Source: JAYEHL01 sp041653935
GTDB lineage: Bacteria > Chloroflexota > Dehalococcoidia > E44-bin15
DNA: 64,000 nucleotides
Direction: 5' to 3'
Assembly: GCA_041653935.1 (NCBI GenBank)
Contig: JBAZEO010000001.1
Coordinates: 1-64,000, forward strand
Positions 42,050 through 52,564 of the stretch are shown one piece after another. Both the position numbers and the translations under genes were made by a program. The stretch's first letter is position 1; each line of letters starts with the position of its first letter. Under the pieces are notes generated by a model. It saw only the letters and a program-made list of their open reading frames with translations. It was not told the origin of the DNA and ran no database searches.

Positions 42050-43588
42050 GTGTCTAAATGGATATCAGTAATTCTTGTAATTGCTGTTGTAATGACTGCT
42101 GTTGGCTGCGGGAAGAAAGCAGCTAGGGAACCGAATCCTACTGCAATACCGACGGCGACTCTTGCTGCGTCGACAGCTGAAACGGCGGCTCTTTCCGGTC
42201 TGGAAGGCGACGTCCAGGTTTTGCGACAGGGTTCTTCTGGCTGGATGGCAGCAATCTCAGGAATGGAGTTGGGTACCGGCGACAGCCTGAAGACGGGCAG
42301 CGATGGATATGTGCTCATCACGTTCTTCGACGGCAGCGTCATGGAGGTCGAGTCTAATACTGAAATCTCGGTGGATGAGCTGAGTGTCGCTTCCGGCACC
42401 GGTTCAACAACCATCCGCATCAATCAAGCAATAGGCAATACCATCAACCGTGTGGAAAACATTATCGATTCCTCATCTACGTATGAGGTGGAGACGCCGG
42501 CAGGCTCGGGTGTGGTACGTGGCACGATTTTCCTTGTTGTGGTGACCGGAAATGGTCGTTATGTCACTATCAGTACATTTGATGAAGGCGATGAGGAAGA
42601 ACACTATGTGATCTTGAACAACAATGGGGTTGCGGTAAATATTCCTGAAGGTATGACCTCAACCTGTGAGGAGGGCGGTATTCCTGGCAACCCATTCCAT
42701 ACTAACTCTGGGAATGGTCAATCCGCTTCTGGTGGTGGAGGTGGTGGAGGTGGCGGTGATCATTCGGGTAGTAGGTCTACACCTACACCAACACCAACGC
42801 CCACGCCGACACCTACGCCCACACCTACGCCTACGCCTACGCCTACGCCTACGCCCACGTCCACGCCCACGCCCACGCCCACACCTACGCCTACACCTAC
42901 GCCCACACCTACGCCCACACCTACACCTACGCCTACGCCCACACCTACGCCTACGCCTACGCCTACGCCTACACCCACGCCTACACCCACACCTACGCCT
43001 ACGCCTACGCCTACGCCTACGCCTACGCCTACGCCTACGCCTACGCCTACACCCACGCCTACACCCACGCCTACACCTACGCCCACACCTACACCTACGC
43101 CTACGCCTACGCCTACGCCTACGCCTACGCCTACGCCTACGCCTACGCCTACGCCCACGCCTACTTCTCCACCGGTTGTTAGGAGAGCTTTTGCGGCAGC
43201 TATTTCACCGGTCATGGTGTTCTCTGCAGAGAGTAGGGTCTATACGATGATATTCATCGCCGACCTTCACAATACCAATAGAATAGGTTCCGTCACTGCA
43301 GAAATTCCCTCTGGATTTGATGAGGTAACAGTATTAGAAGTGGTGGCTTCTCATGGAAGGCTATGGTCTGCTGTAATCGAGTCAGGTAAAATAAGGCTGA
43401 AAGCAGATAATGGGGCTAACGAACTGGAAGCGGGCGAGTATGTTACTGTTACATTCTCTGCCATCTCTCCGGATTTGGCGGGGTCGTATGAGTGGACTGC
43501 GAAAGGCTGCGAAGGCAGGGGATGGGCCGGAGACTTGTACACTCTTATAGGTCTACAACCTGCAGTTATAGTTATTGCTAATCCCTAG
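42050..43588 (+). CDS. FecR-domain lipoprotein with a long Thr-Pro repeat
   Basis: This is a 512-aa exported protein. It starts at a GTG with a hydrophobic signal ending in AVGC (likely lipoprotein Cys20). Residues about 45-200 form a FecR domain (LSGLEGDVQVL, ELGTGDSLKTG, FFDGSVMEVESNTEI, YEVETPAGSGVVRGT). A glycine run then leads into about 130 residues of alternating Thr-Pro. A C-terminal beta-rich domain (about 385-512) resembles cohesin-like or other carbohydrate-associated folds but is not firmly assignable. The Thr-Pro region would be a stiff, extended, possibly glycosylated stalk. It stands alone, with no sigma factor or TonB gene nearby. Confidence 0.8.
   Translation: MSKWISVILVIAVVMTAVGCGKKAAREPNPTAIPTATLAASTAETAALSGLEGDVQVLRQGSSGWMAAISGMELGTGDSLKTGSDGYVLITFFDGSVMEVESNTEISVDELSVASGTGSTTIRINQAIGNTINRVENIIDSSSTYEVETPAGSGVVRGTIFLVVVTGNGRYVTISTFDEGDEEEHYVILNNNGVAVNIPEGMTSTCEEGGIPGNPFHTNSGNGQSASGGGGGGGGGDHSGSRSTPTPTPTPTPTPTPTPTPTPTPTPTPTSTPTPTPTPTPTPTPTPTPTPTPTPTPTPTPTPTPTPTPTPTPTPTPTPTPTPTPTPTPTPTPTPTPTPTPTPTPTPTPTPTPTPTPTPTPTPTPTPTPTPTSPPVVRRAFAAAISPVMVFSAESRVYTMIFIADLHNTNRIGSVTAEIPSGFDEVTVLEVVASHGRLWSAVIESGKIRLKADNGANELEAGEYVTVTFSAISPDLAGSYEWTAKGCEGRGWAGDLYTLIGLQPAVIVIANP
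42778..43165 (+). repeat. Hexanucleotide (CCTACG/CCCACG-like) tandem array encoding Thr-Pro
   Basis: About 390 bp of nearly uninterrupted ACN-CCN codons, mostly acg/aca and cct/ccc, encode (Thr-Pro)n with one Ser substitution. The third positions vary in a patchy pattern that looks like repeated unequal exchange. The array is likely length-variable between strains and hard to assemble. Confidence 0.9.
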
Positions 43589-43644
43589 CTGACTTCCATG
43601 CATACCCATGCGCCTGGTGATACTTAAATGTGAGAGCAGGATAG

Positions 43645-44427
43645 ATGAAGAATCTGCGGACCTACGGCGCAGCTCCTTACGGTATAGCCGTTATACACGG
43701 CGGCCCCGGCGCGCCCGGCCAGATGGCGCCGGTGGCCCGCGAGCTATCGCGCGACTGCGGCGTGCTCGAGCCGCTCCAAACAGTGGCTACGCTCGACGGC
43801 CAGGTCGCAGAACTGCGTGACATAATCAAAAAGCACGGGAATCCTCCCATCGTTTTGATCGGCTCGTCATGGGGCGCCATGCTCAGCTACATCTTCGCCG
43901 CTCGTCACCCCGCGCTGGTGAAAAAGCTCATCATGGTCGGCAGCGCGGTGTTTGAAGACCGCTACGCCGCCGGCATACAGAAGACACGATTAAATCGTCT
44001 CAGCGAAGAAGAAACACTGGGGGTCTATTCCCTGGTGAAAGACTTGAATGATGATGTGGTCAGCGATAAGAATCATCTGCTGGCCCGACTTGGAGAGTTG
44101 TTTACCAAGGCTGATGCCTACGATCCGATAACTCTCGATACGGAAGTATTGGAAGTGAGGTTCGATATCCACGATCGTGTGTGGAACGATGCTATGAAGC
44201 TGAGGGGCAGCGGTGAGCTTCTGAAGTTTGGGAAGAATATTAAATGTCCTGTAGTCGCGATTCATGGAGACTACGATCCCCACCCCGCCGAGGGCGTGCG
44301 CGAGCCCCTCTCAAAGGTGCTGAAAGACTTCCGGTTCATCTTGCTGTCGCACTGCGGCCATCTGCCGTGGATCGAGCGCGAGGCAAGGGGCGAATTTTTC
44401 AAAATTGTTAGAGAACAGTTATGTTAG
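43645..44427 (+). CDS. Alpha/beta hydrolase (proline-iminopeptidase-like)
   Basis: The 260-aa protein has the oxyanion motif HGGPG (18-22), the nucleophile elbow GSSWG with Ser75, and a C-terminal HCGHLPWIE motif with the catalytic histidine. GDYDPHP holds the likely acidic residue. HGGPG is typical of proline iminopeptidases and related hydrolases. The substrate is unknown. It is in no obvious operon: the FecR gene ends 56 bp before it and the next gene is convergent. Confidence 0.85.
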   Translation: MKNLRTYGAAPYGIAVIHGGPGAPGQMAPVARELSRDCGVLEPLQTVATLDGQVAELRDIIKKHGNPPIVLIGSSWGAMLSYIFAARHPALVKKLIMVGSAVFEDRYAAGIQKTRLNRLSEEETLGVYSLVKDLNDDVVSDKNHLLARLGELFTKADAYDPITLDTEVLEVRFDIHDRVWNDAMKLRGSGELLKFGKNIKCPVVAIHGDYDPHPAEGVREPLSKVLKDFRFILLSHCGHLPWIEREARGEFFKIVREQLC

Positions 44428-44438
44428 TGATGAATCTA

Positions 44439-45338
44439 TCATTTGTGTTTAATTATCCACGGTACCAGCGCTGATACCTTTTTCATATGCTCCGCATACT
44501 CCGGCCGCCGTTCCTTGCTGCGCTTATCCATCATGGGTATGCTGATGAAGAGGAACAGCAGAGTTATAGCTATCGGTCCTGCTATGGTCCACCAGTAGGA
44601 GGCGTTAGCGGCCAGGCCGAAGAAGTATAGCCCCCACCAGAATGAAATCTCGCCGAAGTAGTTGGGATGGCGCGAGTATTTCCAGAAGCCTCTGTTCATT
44701 ATCTCACCGGGCTTTTTTATTTTAGCAAAGGCTATCATCTGTTCGTCGGCCATGGTCTCGATGAAGATGGCGGTGGCGGCTACCAGCACGGCTATGCCAT
44801 CCGGCCACCATATCGATCTGGTCGAGTCGGCGAGGACGGGATATAAAGAAAGACAGCCGAGGAAGACTGCCAGCGTCGGCACCAGCTCGATGCCGATGAG
44901 CTCAACGATCCAGAAACGCTTCTTGGGGCCGTGTTTTGCCCTCATGTCGGCGTAGCGCCAGTCCTCGTGCCTGAGGCCGTGCCAGCCGCGGGCCCAGTTC
45001 CATGTGAGACGTATAGCCCACAGAGAAACAAGTGTGATGACGACCCATGGGCGGCAAGTTGATATGGTCGATGCGGCAGTTGTTACCCAGAAAACGGCAA
45101 TGGCCACGGGCGCGACGCTCCAGTACGGGTCGTAGAAACTGGCATTGCGGAATACGCGGGCCCAGGCGTAAATCGTCAGTGTGGCTGCGATATCGGCGGT
45201 GAAAGCGATGAGGATGGGGTGTTTATCGCCTGTGGCCCATCCAATGAGGAAGGCAGCAATTGCAGCGTCGATGTAGGCCAACGCTACAAGGAGGAAGGCT
45301 ATACCCAGGGTTTTTGTATTTATGAGCGGGTTATCCAT
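44439..45338 (-). CDS. DUF1295/steroid 5-alpha-reductase-like integral membrane protein
   Basis: The protein (299 aa from the ATG at 45338) has about eight membrane segments. The C-terminal block NRGFWKYSRHPNYFGEISFWWG is the signature of the DUF1295/isoprenylcysteine methyltransferase/steroid reductase superfamily, where Arg-His-Pro-Asn-Tyr-x-Gly binds the cofactor. A longer frame to a TTG at 45380 is possible but overlaps the katG terminator, so I prefer the ATG. Reduction or methylation of a lipid is the family-level inference. It could relate to the isoprenoid or sterol theme of the window. Confidence 0.85.
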   Translation of the reverse strand: MDNPLINTKTLGIAFLLVALAYIDAAIAAFLIGWATGDKHPILIAFTADIAATLTIYAWARVFRNASFYDPYWSVAPVAIAVFWVTTAASTISTCRPWVVITLVSLWAIRLTWNWARGWHGLRHEDWRYADMRAKHGPKKRFWIVELIGIELVPTLAVFLGCLSLYPVLADSTRSIWWPDGIAVLVAATAIFIETMADEQMIAFAKIKKPGEIMNRGFWKYSRHPNYFGEISFWWGLYFFGLAANASYWWTIAGPIAITLLFLFISIPMMDKRSKERRPEYAEHMKKVSALVPWIIKHK

Positions 45339-45381
45339 AGGCTGTTGGCAAATGGTAACAGCAAAATCGAAATCAGTCAAT

Positions 45382-45411
45382 AAAAAGGGGCAACCGTGAA
45401 CGGCTGCCCCT
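45382..45411 (-). terminator. Intrinsic terminator after katG
   Basis: The stem agGGGCA/TGCCCct with an inner CCG-TGAA-CGG hairpin continues on the minus strand into TTTTTATT. It lies 26 bp past the katG stop. Confidence 0.85.
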
Positions 45412-45436
45412 ATATGTTTAAGCGTTCATATTACAG

Positions 45437-47632
<2,196 letters not shown>

Positions 47633-47698
47633 AATGTTACCTCCTATAGTGGACTGATTCTGTCCGCTCTTTTTTCTATGTCCAATGCTCCTGTAGGG

Positions 47699-47718
47699 TT
47701 TGTATTGTACTATACAAA
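47699..47718. promoter_or_regulatory. Operator-like palindrome overlapping the katG promoter
   Basis: TTTGTATTGTACTATACAAA is a 20-bp inverted repeat with arms TTTGTAT/ATACAAA and a GTAC centre; 18 of 20 positions are symmetric. It covers the -10 element of the katG promoter. A dimeric repressor (Fur/PerR-like or other) could bind here. Confidence 0.55.
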
Positions 47719-47732
47719 TGGGGGGGCATCAA
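47704..47732 (-). promoter_or_regulatory. katG promoter
   Basis: On the minus strand TTGATG (47732-47727) and TACAAT (47709-47704, 5 of 6) are separated by 17 bp that include seven C in a row. They lie 72 bp upstream of the katG ATG. Confidence 0.55.
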
Positions 47733-47828
47733 GTATGTGACTTTTGTCTCAGGATGTTTCGTTATGTCGTAAAAACCTTGTAGCTGCCGTGTACGGTCGG
47801 GTATGATATGCATAGTGCAGGAAGCTAT

Positions 47829-48509
47829 ATGATACAGACGAATGCTGATCAGATAATACACTCATCGAATCGCAAGACATTTTTAGTCGAGATAAAGCGT
47901 GACGGAAGCCTCCTGGTGCGGGTGCCGGAGGGGTCTTCAGTGGAGGCGATACAGAAGGTCATTGATAGCAAGATGCGCTGGATCCTGAAGCAGAGGGCGG
48001 AGATATACAAACTGGATATCTCCGACAAGCCGAAGAAGTTCGCGGATGGGGAGAAGTTCCTGTATCTGGGGGTGGTCTATCCGCTAAGCGTCGACGGCTC
48101 TTGCGGTGCACAGCTTGTCTTCGATGGCGAAAGGTTCATCCTGTCTCAGGAACACCAGTCGCAGGCTCGGGATGTTTTTGTGGAGTGGTACCGGGAACGC
48201 GCAGAGCGGCACATATTGGAGAGGGTGCAGAGGTATTCGAGGCAATACAATATACCTTTCAGCAAGATATGCATTACCAATGCGGAAAAACGATGGGGCT
48301 CGTGCAATAATAAAGGCATATTGCGCTTCAGCTGGCGGTTGGCTATGGCGCCGCAGGACGTCATCGACTACGTTATCGTCCATGAGCTGATGCATATAAA
48401 GCATCTGAACCACTCGCGCGCTTATTGGCAGGAGGTCATCGCCGTAATGCCCGATTTCAAGGAGAGGAAGCGCTGGCTGTTCAGGAACGGGCACAGGCTT
48501 ATTCTGTAA
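47829..48509 (+). CDS. YgjP-type (DUF45) zinc metallopeptidase-like protein
   Basis: The 226-aa protein ends with VHELMHIKHLNHS, the HExxH zinc motif plus a downstream His, followed by YWQEVIAVMPDFKERKRWL. The preceding WGSCNNKGILRFSWRL block is diagnostic of the YgjP/WLM-related family. Members are cytoplasmic and of poorly known function. I chose the ATG at 47829 because AGGAAG lies four bases before it; an in-frame ATG at 47808 has no ribosome site. It diverges from katG. Confidence 0.9.
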   Translation: MIQTNADQIIHSSNRKTFLVEIKRDGSLLVRVPEGSSVEAIQKVIDSKMRWILKQRAEIYKLDISDKPKKFADGEKFLYLGVVYPLSVDGSCGAQLVFDGERFILSQEHQSQARDVFVEWYRERAERHILERVQRYSRQYNIPFSKICITNAEKRWGSCNNKGILRFSWRLAMAPQDVIDYVIVHELMHIKHLNHSRAYWQEVIAVMPDFKERKRWLFRNGHRLIL

Positions 48510-48542
48510 TTTAAAGATGCAAGCTGAATCAACCCCCTTTCA

Positions 48543-48570
48543 TCCCCCAGTCATGGGGGATTTTATTTTA
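48543..48570 (+). terminator. Intrinsic terminator after the YgjP-like gene
   Basis: The stem TCCCCCA/TGGGGGA with a GTCA loop is followed by TTTTATTTTA. It lies 33 bp past the stop. Confidence 0.85.
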
Positions 48571-48573
48571 GGA

Positions 48574-48616
48574 TAGGGGACACCCCTAAAACCCCGGCAG
48601 GAGATTTGTCTCCTGC
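48574..48616. repeat. Two consecutive short palindromes
   Basis: TAGGGG-ACA-CCCCTA (48574-48588) and GCAGGAGA-TTTG-TCTCCTGC (48597-48616) are perfect hairpins between two terminators. They may be part of a dispersed intergenic repeat; only one copy is in the window. Confidence 0.45.
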
Positions 48617-48659
48617 ACCTCTTGAGTCGGACGGTAAGTACGGTCGAGTCAATAAAAAG

Positions 48660-48690
48660 AAAAGGCGTGTCTCACAAGACACGCCTTTTT
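48660..48690 (-). terminator. Terminator of the acyl-CoA dehydrogenase operon
   Basis: A 12-bp stem (aaaaggcgtgtc with gacacgcctttt, 6-nt loop) lies 20 bp past the stop at 48711. On the minus strand it runs on into CTTTTTATT. A T-run on the plus side makes it possibly bidirectional. Confidence 0.85.
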
Positions 48691-48710
48691 CGTTAGCGAT
48701 TGTATCGAGA

Positions 48711-49856
48711 TTACATACCCAGTTCGTGGGCGATGATGTTGCGCTGAATCTGGGTGGTGCCTCCGCCGATGCAGAACATCTTGGACAGCCTCCAGTGGCG
48801 CTCGATGTCAGACTCGGGAAGGAAGGAATATCCGCCGAAGGTCTGCATCGATGCAGTGGTCACGGCATAGAATACCTCGCCGGCCATCATCTTGGCCATG
48901 GAGACCTCTTTGCGGCAGGGTATCTTCTGCGTAATCATCCATGCCGAGCGGTAGGTCAGCAGACGCACCGCGTCGAGCTGAGCCTGAAGATCGGCCAGCA
49001 TGTGCGAGATGCCCTGGAATTTACAGATAGGCTTGCCGAACTGTACGCGCTGCTTGGCATATGCGATAGCATCATCCAGACAGCTCTGTGCTTCGCCTAC
49101 GTTGGGCGCTGCGCCGGCCAGACGCTCGAGCTCGAGGTGTCCTACGAGTACTCCCCATCCTTCGTTCTGCTTGCCGATAAGATTCGCCTTGGGGATCTTG
49201 ACATCGCCGCAGAAGATGGAGCAGGTGCCGATGGCGCGACGGACGATGAGAGGCAATCGTTTGACCTCTACACCAGGTGCATCATTCGGTACCAGTAGCA
49301 CGCTGATGCCGTCTTTAAGAGGCTTGGCGTTCTTGTTGGTCCTTACCGCCATGAAGATCTTGTTGCCCGGCAGATGCGCCGCAGTGGAGAACTGCTTCTG
49401 TCCGTTGACCAGGAAGTAGTCTCCCTTGTCCTCGGCCATACATGCTACGGATGCGGCATCGGATCCGGCCTCGGGCTCGGTGATAGCTACCGAGAAGCGC
49501 TGCTTTCCTTTGACGAAAGGCTCCAGGTATTGCTTTTGCTGCTCCTTTGTGCCGTGCTCTACTAGATTCCCTGCGCAGAACATCGGTACGCTGAACAAAG
49601 AGGCCATCTCATAGCTGTATTTCGCTAAGCACTCCATAAATATGGCGTACATTATAGCGTCGGAGCCCATGCCGCCGAACTCTTTGGGGATCAGTAGTCC
49701 GAGGAATCCCTCTTTATTTCCGGCATCCCACAGCTCCTGGGGATAGTGCTTTTCCTGGTCGCACATACGGGTATATTCACGCCCGGCTTCCTTCTCGGTG
49801 AAGTCCTGCATCATAGTGCGCCACATTTCCTGTTCTTCGGTGAAACTAAAGTCCAT
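48711..49856 (-). CDS. Acyl-CoA dehydrogenase
   Basis: The 381-aa protein is a standard acyl-CoA dehydrogenase: the first FAD signature is AITEPEAGSDAASV, then RQVQFGKPI-like YAKQRVQFGKPICKFQ, and the C-terminal QTFGGYSFLPESDIERHWRLSKMFCIGGGTTQIQRN block. It makes the alpha-beta double bond of an acyl-CoA using FAD. The usual catalytic Glu near 365 is not evident: the GGYSF...YR-type region has FCIGGGTTQIQ, so its position may differ. It is the last gene of the operon 48711-55209, following the enoyl-CoA hydratase, consistent with beta-oxidation. Confidence 0.92.
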   Translation of the reverse strand: MDFSFTEEQEMWRTMMQDFTEKEAGREYTRMCDQEKHYPQELWDAGNKEGFLGLLIPKEFGGMGSDAIMYAIFMECLAKYSYEMASLFSVPMFCAGNLVEHGTKEQQKQYLEPFVKGKQRFSVAITEPEAGSDAASVACMAEDKGDYFLVNGQKQFSTAAHLPGNKIFMAVRTNKNAKPLKDGISVLLVPNDAPGVEVKRLPLIVRRAIGTCSIFCGDVKIPKANLIGKQNEGWGVLVGHLELERLAGAAPNVGEAQSCLDDAIAYAKQRVQFGKPICKFQGISHMLADLQAQLDAVRLLTYRSAWMITQKIPCRKEVSMAKMMAGEVFYAVTTASMQTFGGYSFLPESDIERHWRLSKMFCIGGGTTQIQRNIIAHELGM

Positions 49857-49892
49857 GCATCCTCCTTCCCTATAATCGGGATTACATATTAT

Positions 49893-50720
49893 CTACCGGC
49901 CCTTCCAGACCGGTTTTCTTTTCTCTGCGAAAGCGCGAGGCCCCTCTTTTGCATCCTCGCTAGCGTAGACCTTCTGGTAGATTTTCTTTGCTTCCTCCAG
50001 CCCTTGCTTGCGACCGACGTCCATGGCTTTATACATTGCTTCCTTGGCTGAGCGCACCGAGAGCGGGGCGTTCTCCGCTAGTGTCTCGGCCAGCTCCATT
50101 GCCGTCGGCATCAATTTGTCCAGCGGCACGATGCGGTTGATCCAACCCACTTCGTATAGCCGCTTGGCGGGCATCAGGTTGCCGGTGAGCAGTATCTCGA
50201 AGGCTATCGGCAATGGCATCTGCCACAGTATGGGCACGGCCCACGGTGTGCCGCGGCCTACCTTGACCTCGCTTGTGCCGAAGCGCGCCGTCTCGGCGGC
50301 AACCTTCAGATCGCACATCATGCTGAACTGGAAGCCGCCTGCTGTGGCCACGCCGTTGATGGCGCCGATGACAGGCTTGGTTACGTTATGCCCATAGGGG
50401 GTGCCGTATGTGCCGTCGACCACCCCCGGGCGTAACTTCACAATATCATAGGCCGGATCTTTAGCTACCCGCTCCGCCTGATCTTTCATGTCCATGCCGG
50501 AGCAGAAGGCCTGCTTCTCCGCCGCGATGGCCGGATCGTTGGCCGCTGTCAGGATGGCCACGAAGGCGTTATCGTCCGCCTGGAACTTCTCCCACTCTTC
50601 ATCCAGACGGTCGTAGACGTCCAGGTTCATGGAGTTCCTGCGCTCCGCGCGGTTCAACGTCAGTATCGTTATACGTCCTTTTTTTTCTACAAGGACGACA
50701 TCCGGCCCTGTTAAAGCCAT
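49893..50720 (-). CDS. Enoyl-CoA hydratase/isomerase family protein
   Basis: The 275-aa crotonase-fold protein has ITILTLNRAERRNSMN at the start, the oxyanion-hole segments AFCSGMDMKD and GVATAGGFQFSMMCDLK, then ARFGTSEVKVGRGTPW. I chose the ATG at 50720 because AAGGAGAG lies five bases upstream; it also starts just before the end of the AtuA C-domain gene. Hydration of an enoyl-CoA is the likely reaction. Crotonase-fold enzymes can also isomerise or cleave, so the exact step is open. Confidence 0.88.
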   Translation of the reverse strand: MALTGPDVVLVEKKGRITILTLNRAERRNSMNLDVYDRLDEEWEKFQADDNAFVAILTAANDPAIAAEKQAFCSGMDMKDQAERVAKDPAYDIVKLRPGVVDGTYGTPYGHNVTKPVIGAINGVATAGGFQFSMMCDLKVAAETARFGTSEVKVGRGTPWAVPILWQMPLPIAFEILLTGNLMPAKRLYEVGWINRIVPLDKLMPTAMELAETLAENAPLSVRSAKEAMYKAMDVGRKQGLEEAKKIYQKVYASEDAKEGPRAFAEKRKPVWKGR

Positions 50721-50721
50721 T

Positions 50722-51120
50722 TTAACTCTCCTTGTACTTTGCCTCGGGATTGGCCATCGTGTCATACGGAGGCCCTGTCAAAGCCTTGATGTCTTTCGCA
50801 TCTACTTCTACTTCCATACGCGCCAGTCCGACGCACATAGCCTTCCCTGTCTGGTCCAGCCTGAGCGTCTTGGTGGCTCCGCCGCCGAGGGATTTGAACA
50901 TGTTGATCTCCAGGGCGCAGAAGTTGTCCATCGGGTAGATGATGACGTCGCCTTTGACCCAGTCCTTGAAGTGCGCCTTAATCCTTTCCGGCGTTACTTC
51001 CTTCTTGATGACCTCGTAGCCCTTTTGTGTCTTGGCCATGAGGCCTATGTTCGATATATCGCCCTTATCGCCGGAGCGATACCAGCAAAAGTCCATCAGG
51101 GGAATTTTCTTCTTAGCCAT
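50722..51120 (-). CDS. AtuA-like C-terminal domain protein (DUF1446-associated), separate gene
   Basis: The 132-aa protein begins MAKKKIPLMDFCWYRSGDKGD, the signature of the small domain found at the C-terminus of AtuA (acyclic terpene utilisation) proteins. The ATG at 51120 overlaps the stop of the larger AtuA gene as TAATG, so the two halves are made together. In many bacteria both halves are one about 590-aa protein. A longer frame to 51390 lies within the upstream gene and is not real. AtuA is essential for citronellol and geraniol catabolism in Pseudomonas, but its reaction is undefined. Confidence 0.85.
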   Translation of the reverse strand: MAKKKIPLMDFCWYRSGDKGDISNIGLMAKTQKGYEVIKKEVTPERIKAHFKDWVKGDVIIYPMDNFCALEINMFKSLGGGATKTLRLDQTGKAMCVGLARMEVEVDAKDIKALTGPPYDTMANPEAKYKES

Positions 51121-52520
51121 TATTTCACCTCCACCATATCCAACTTGAGAGGCACTTCCTCTCTGGGTATCAGCGTGGGCAACAGAGCGAATACGGGGCG
51201 AATGTCCGGCGGGCTGGTGAATCCGGTGCCGACGCCTGTAGATGCCCAGCACATGTGCCCCAGCTCGGTGCGGCAGTTTCGCGCCTCTTCCTTGGTGTCG
51301 CACTTGATGGCGATACGGATGCCCAGCTCGGGCGGCTCGTGCGCCAGATCGGGGCGCGGCTTGGAGGCGGGACCGGTGAGGGAATCCCATCCGATGAGGG
51401 ACCAGAGCACCTCTCTCGGTTTGAGTCCGAGGTAGTCGATGCGCTTCATGACGAAGTCATGCGCCTTGTCCGCCATCTTGAACACCTTGGGGCCGCTGAT
51501 GACCGTGATCTCTTCGGCGATGAAGCCGTCGTTGTAGGCCACGCACAGCTTGAGGTTCTCAGGCCGCGCCTTGCCGCGAGGGGTTGCGCCAGCCCTGGTT
51601 ACCTTGATCCTGTCTTTGCCTATCTGATCGATATGAAGTGCCGTTATATCTGATATGCCGTCGGGCATGATGTAGTTGTGCGGGTCGTGCACTTCGTATA
51701 CCAGGTGCTCCATCGCGGTGAGCACCTTGATCATGCCGCCGGATGTCGATGTCTTGGTGACGATGCAGTCGCCGTTCTCGTACATCTCGGCGATGGGGAA
51801 TCCGGGGTTGCCCTTGGGATACTCGATCTCCTCCCACAGGTTTGAGCATGTGCCCGCGCTCCAGCTGGAGCACTCGATGATGTGTCCGATGCTTACGCCC
51901 GAGCCTATTCTGTCCCAGTAATCGTCCGTGAACTTCCAGCCCAATCCGTGCATGAACGGGCCGATGAACAGGGAGTTGTCGGAGAGGCGTCCACCTATTA
52001 CCAGATCCGCGCCCTGATCGAAGCTTTCGATGACTTTATCGGCGCCGATGTAAACGTAGGCCGCCAGAAGCTTGCTCCGTACCTTCGCCAGACCGATCTC
52101 GCCTGTGTCCATGTTCCTGAACTTAAAGCCCTTCTTCTCAAGCTCATCGAGCTTGGTCAGCGGTATGGTATCGCCTGTGATAACGCCGATCTTGAGTCCG
52201 CCAAGATCCATATCCTTTGCGATCTTGAGCACCTGATTGGCGCACTCCGGCGGGTTGGCGCCTCCGCCGTTGGTGACCATCTTGAAGTGCTTGCCCTTTG
52301 CCTTCCAGATGGGCAATATTTTTTTCATCAGGGGTTCAACTTCGGGTATGTAGCCGCGCTTGGGATCCTTCTGAAACTGGTTTTGCATGATGGCCATGGT
52401 CAACTCGGCCAGATGGTCGAAGCCTATATAGTCCACATCGCCATTCTGGGCTATATCGATGGCGCCATCCTTATAGTCGGGCCAACCCGATGATCCCGCC
52501 CCTACTCGAACCTTTTTCAT
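51120..52520 (-). CDS. AtuA/DUF1446 family protein, large domain
   Basis: The 466-aa protein shows the AtuA N-terminal domain pattern: VRVGAGSSGWPDYKDGAID at the start, DYIGFDHLAELTMAI, VVTNGGGANPPECAN-type (MVTNGGGANPPE), ADLVIGGRLSDNSLFIGPF, and HDPHNYIMPD. It follows the thiolase by 44 bp and is translationally coupled to its small-domain partner. AtuA proteins occur in acyclic terpene and leucine/isovalerate pathways together with acyl-CoA carboxylases. Here no biotin carboxylase is seen, so its role in this operon may differ. Confidence 0.87.
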   Translation of the reverse strand: MKKVRVGAGSSGWPDYKDGAIDIAQNGDVDYIGFDHLAELTMAIMQNQFQKDPKRGYIPEVEPLMKKILPIWKAKGKHFKMVTNGGGANPPECANQVLKIAKDMDLGGLKIGVITGDTIPLTKLDELEKKGFKFRNMDTGEIGLAKVRSKLLAAYVYIGADKVIESFDQGADLVIGGRLSDNSLFIGPFMHGLGWKFTDDYWDRIGSGVSIGHIIECSSWSAGTCSNLWEEIEYPKGNPGFPIAEMYENGDCIVTKTSTSGGMIKVLTAMEHLVYEVHDPHNYIMPDGISDITALHIDQIGKDRIKVTRAGATPRGKARPENLKLCVAYNDGFIAEEITVISGPKVFKMADKAHDFVMKRIDYLGLKPREVLWSLIGWDSLTGPASKPRPDLAHEPPELGIRIAIKCDTKEEARNCRTELGHMCWASTGVGTGFTSPPDIRPVFALLPTLIPREEVPLKLDMVEVK

Positions 52521-52564
52521 CCTTAACCTCCTCTAGGATTCTTAAAATTGTCTGCGTTTATGAA

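Noticed and set aside
42760..43215. Antisense frame encoding a Val-Gly polymer and a plus-strand frame encoding Leu-Arg repeats
   Set aside because: Both are shadows of the hexanucleotide array. The frame with the lipoprotein signal, FecR domain and Thr-Pro stalk is the real one.
47676..47861. 61-codon minus-strand frame upstream of katG
   Set aside because: It spans the katG promoter and palindrome, lacks a ribosome site and has no recognisable features.
50722..51390. Longer version (222 codons) of the AtuA small-domain gene
   Set aside because: The extra N-terminus lies inside the AtuA large-domain gene and is arginine/histidine-rich shadow sequence. The TAATG-coupled start at 51120 gives the exact family start.
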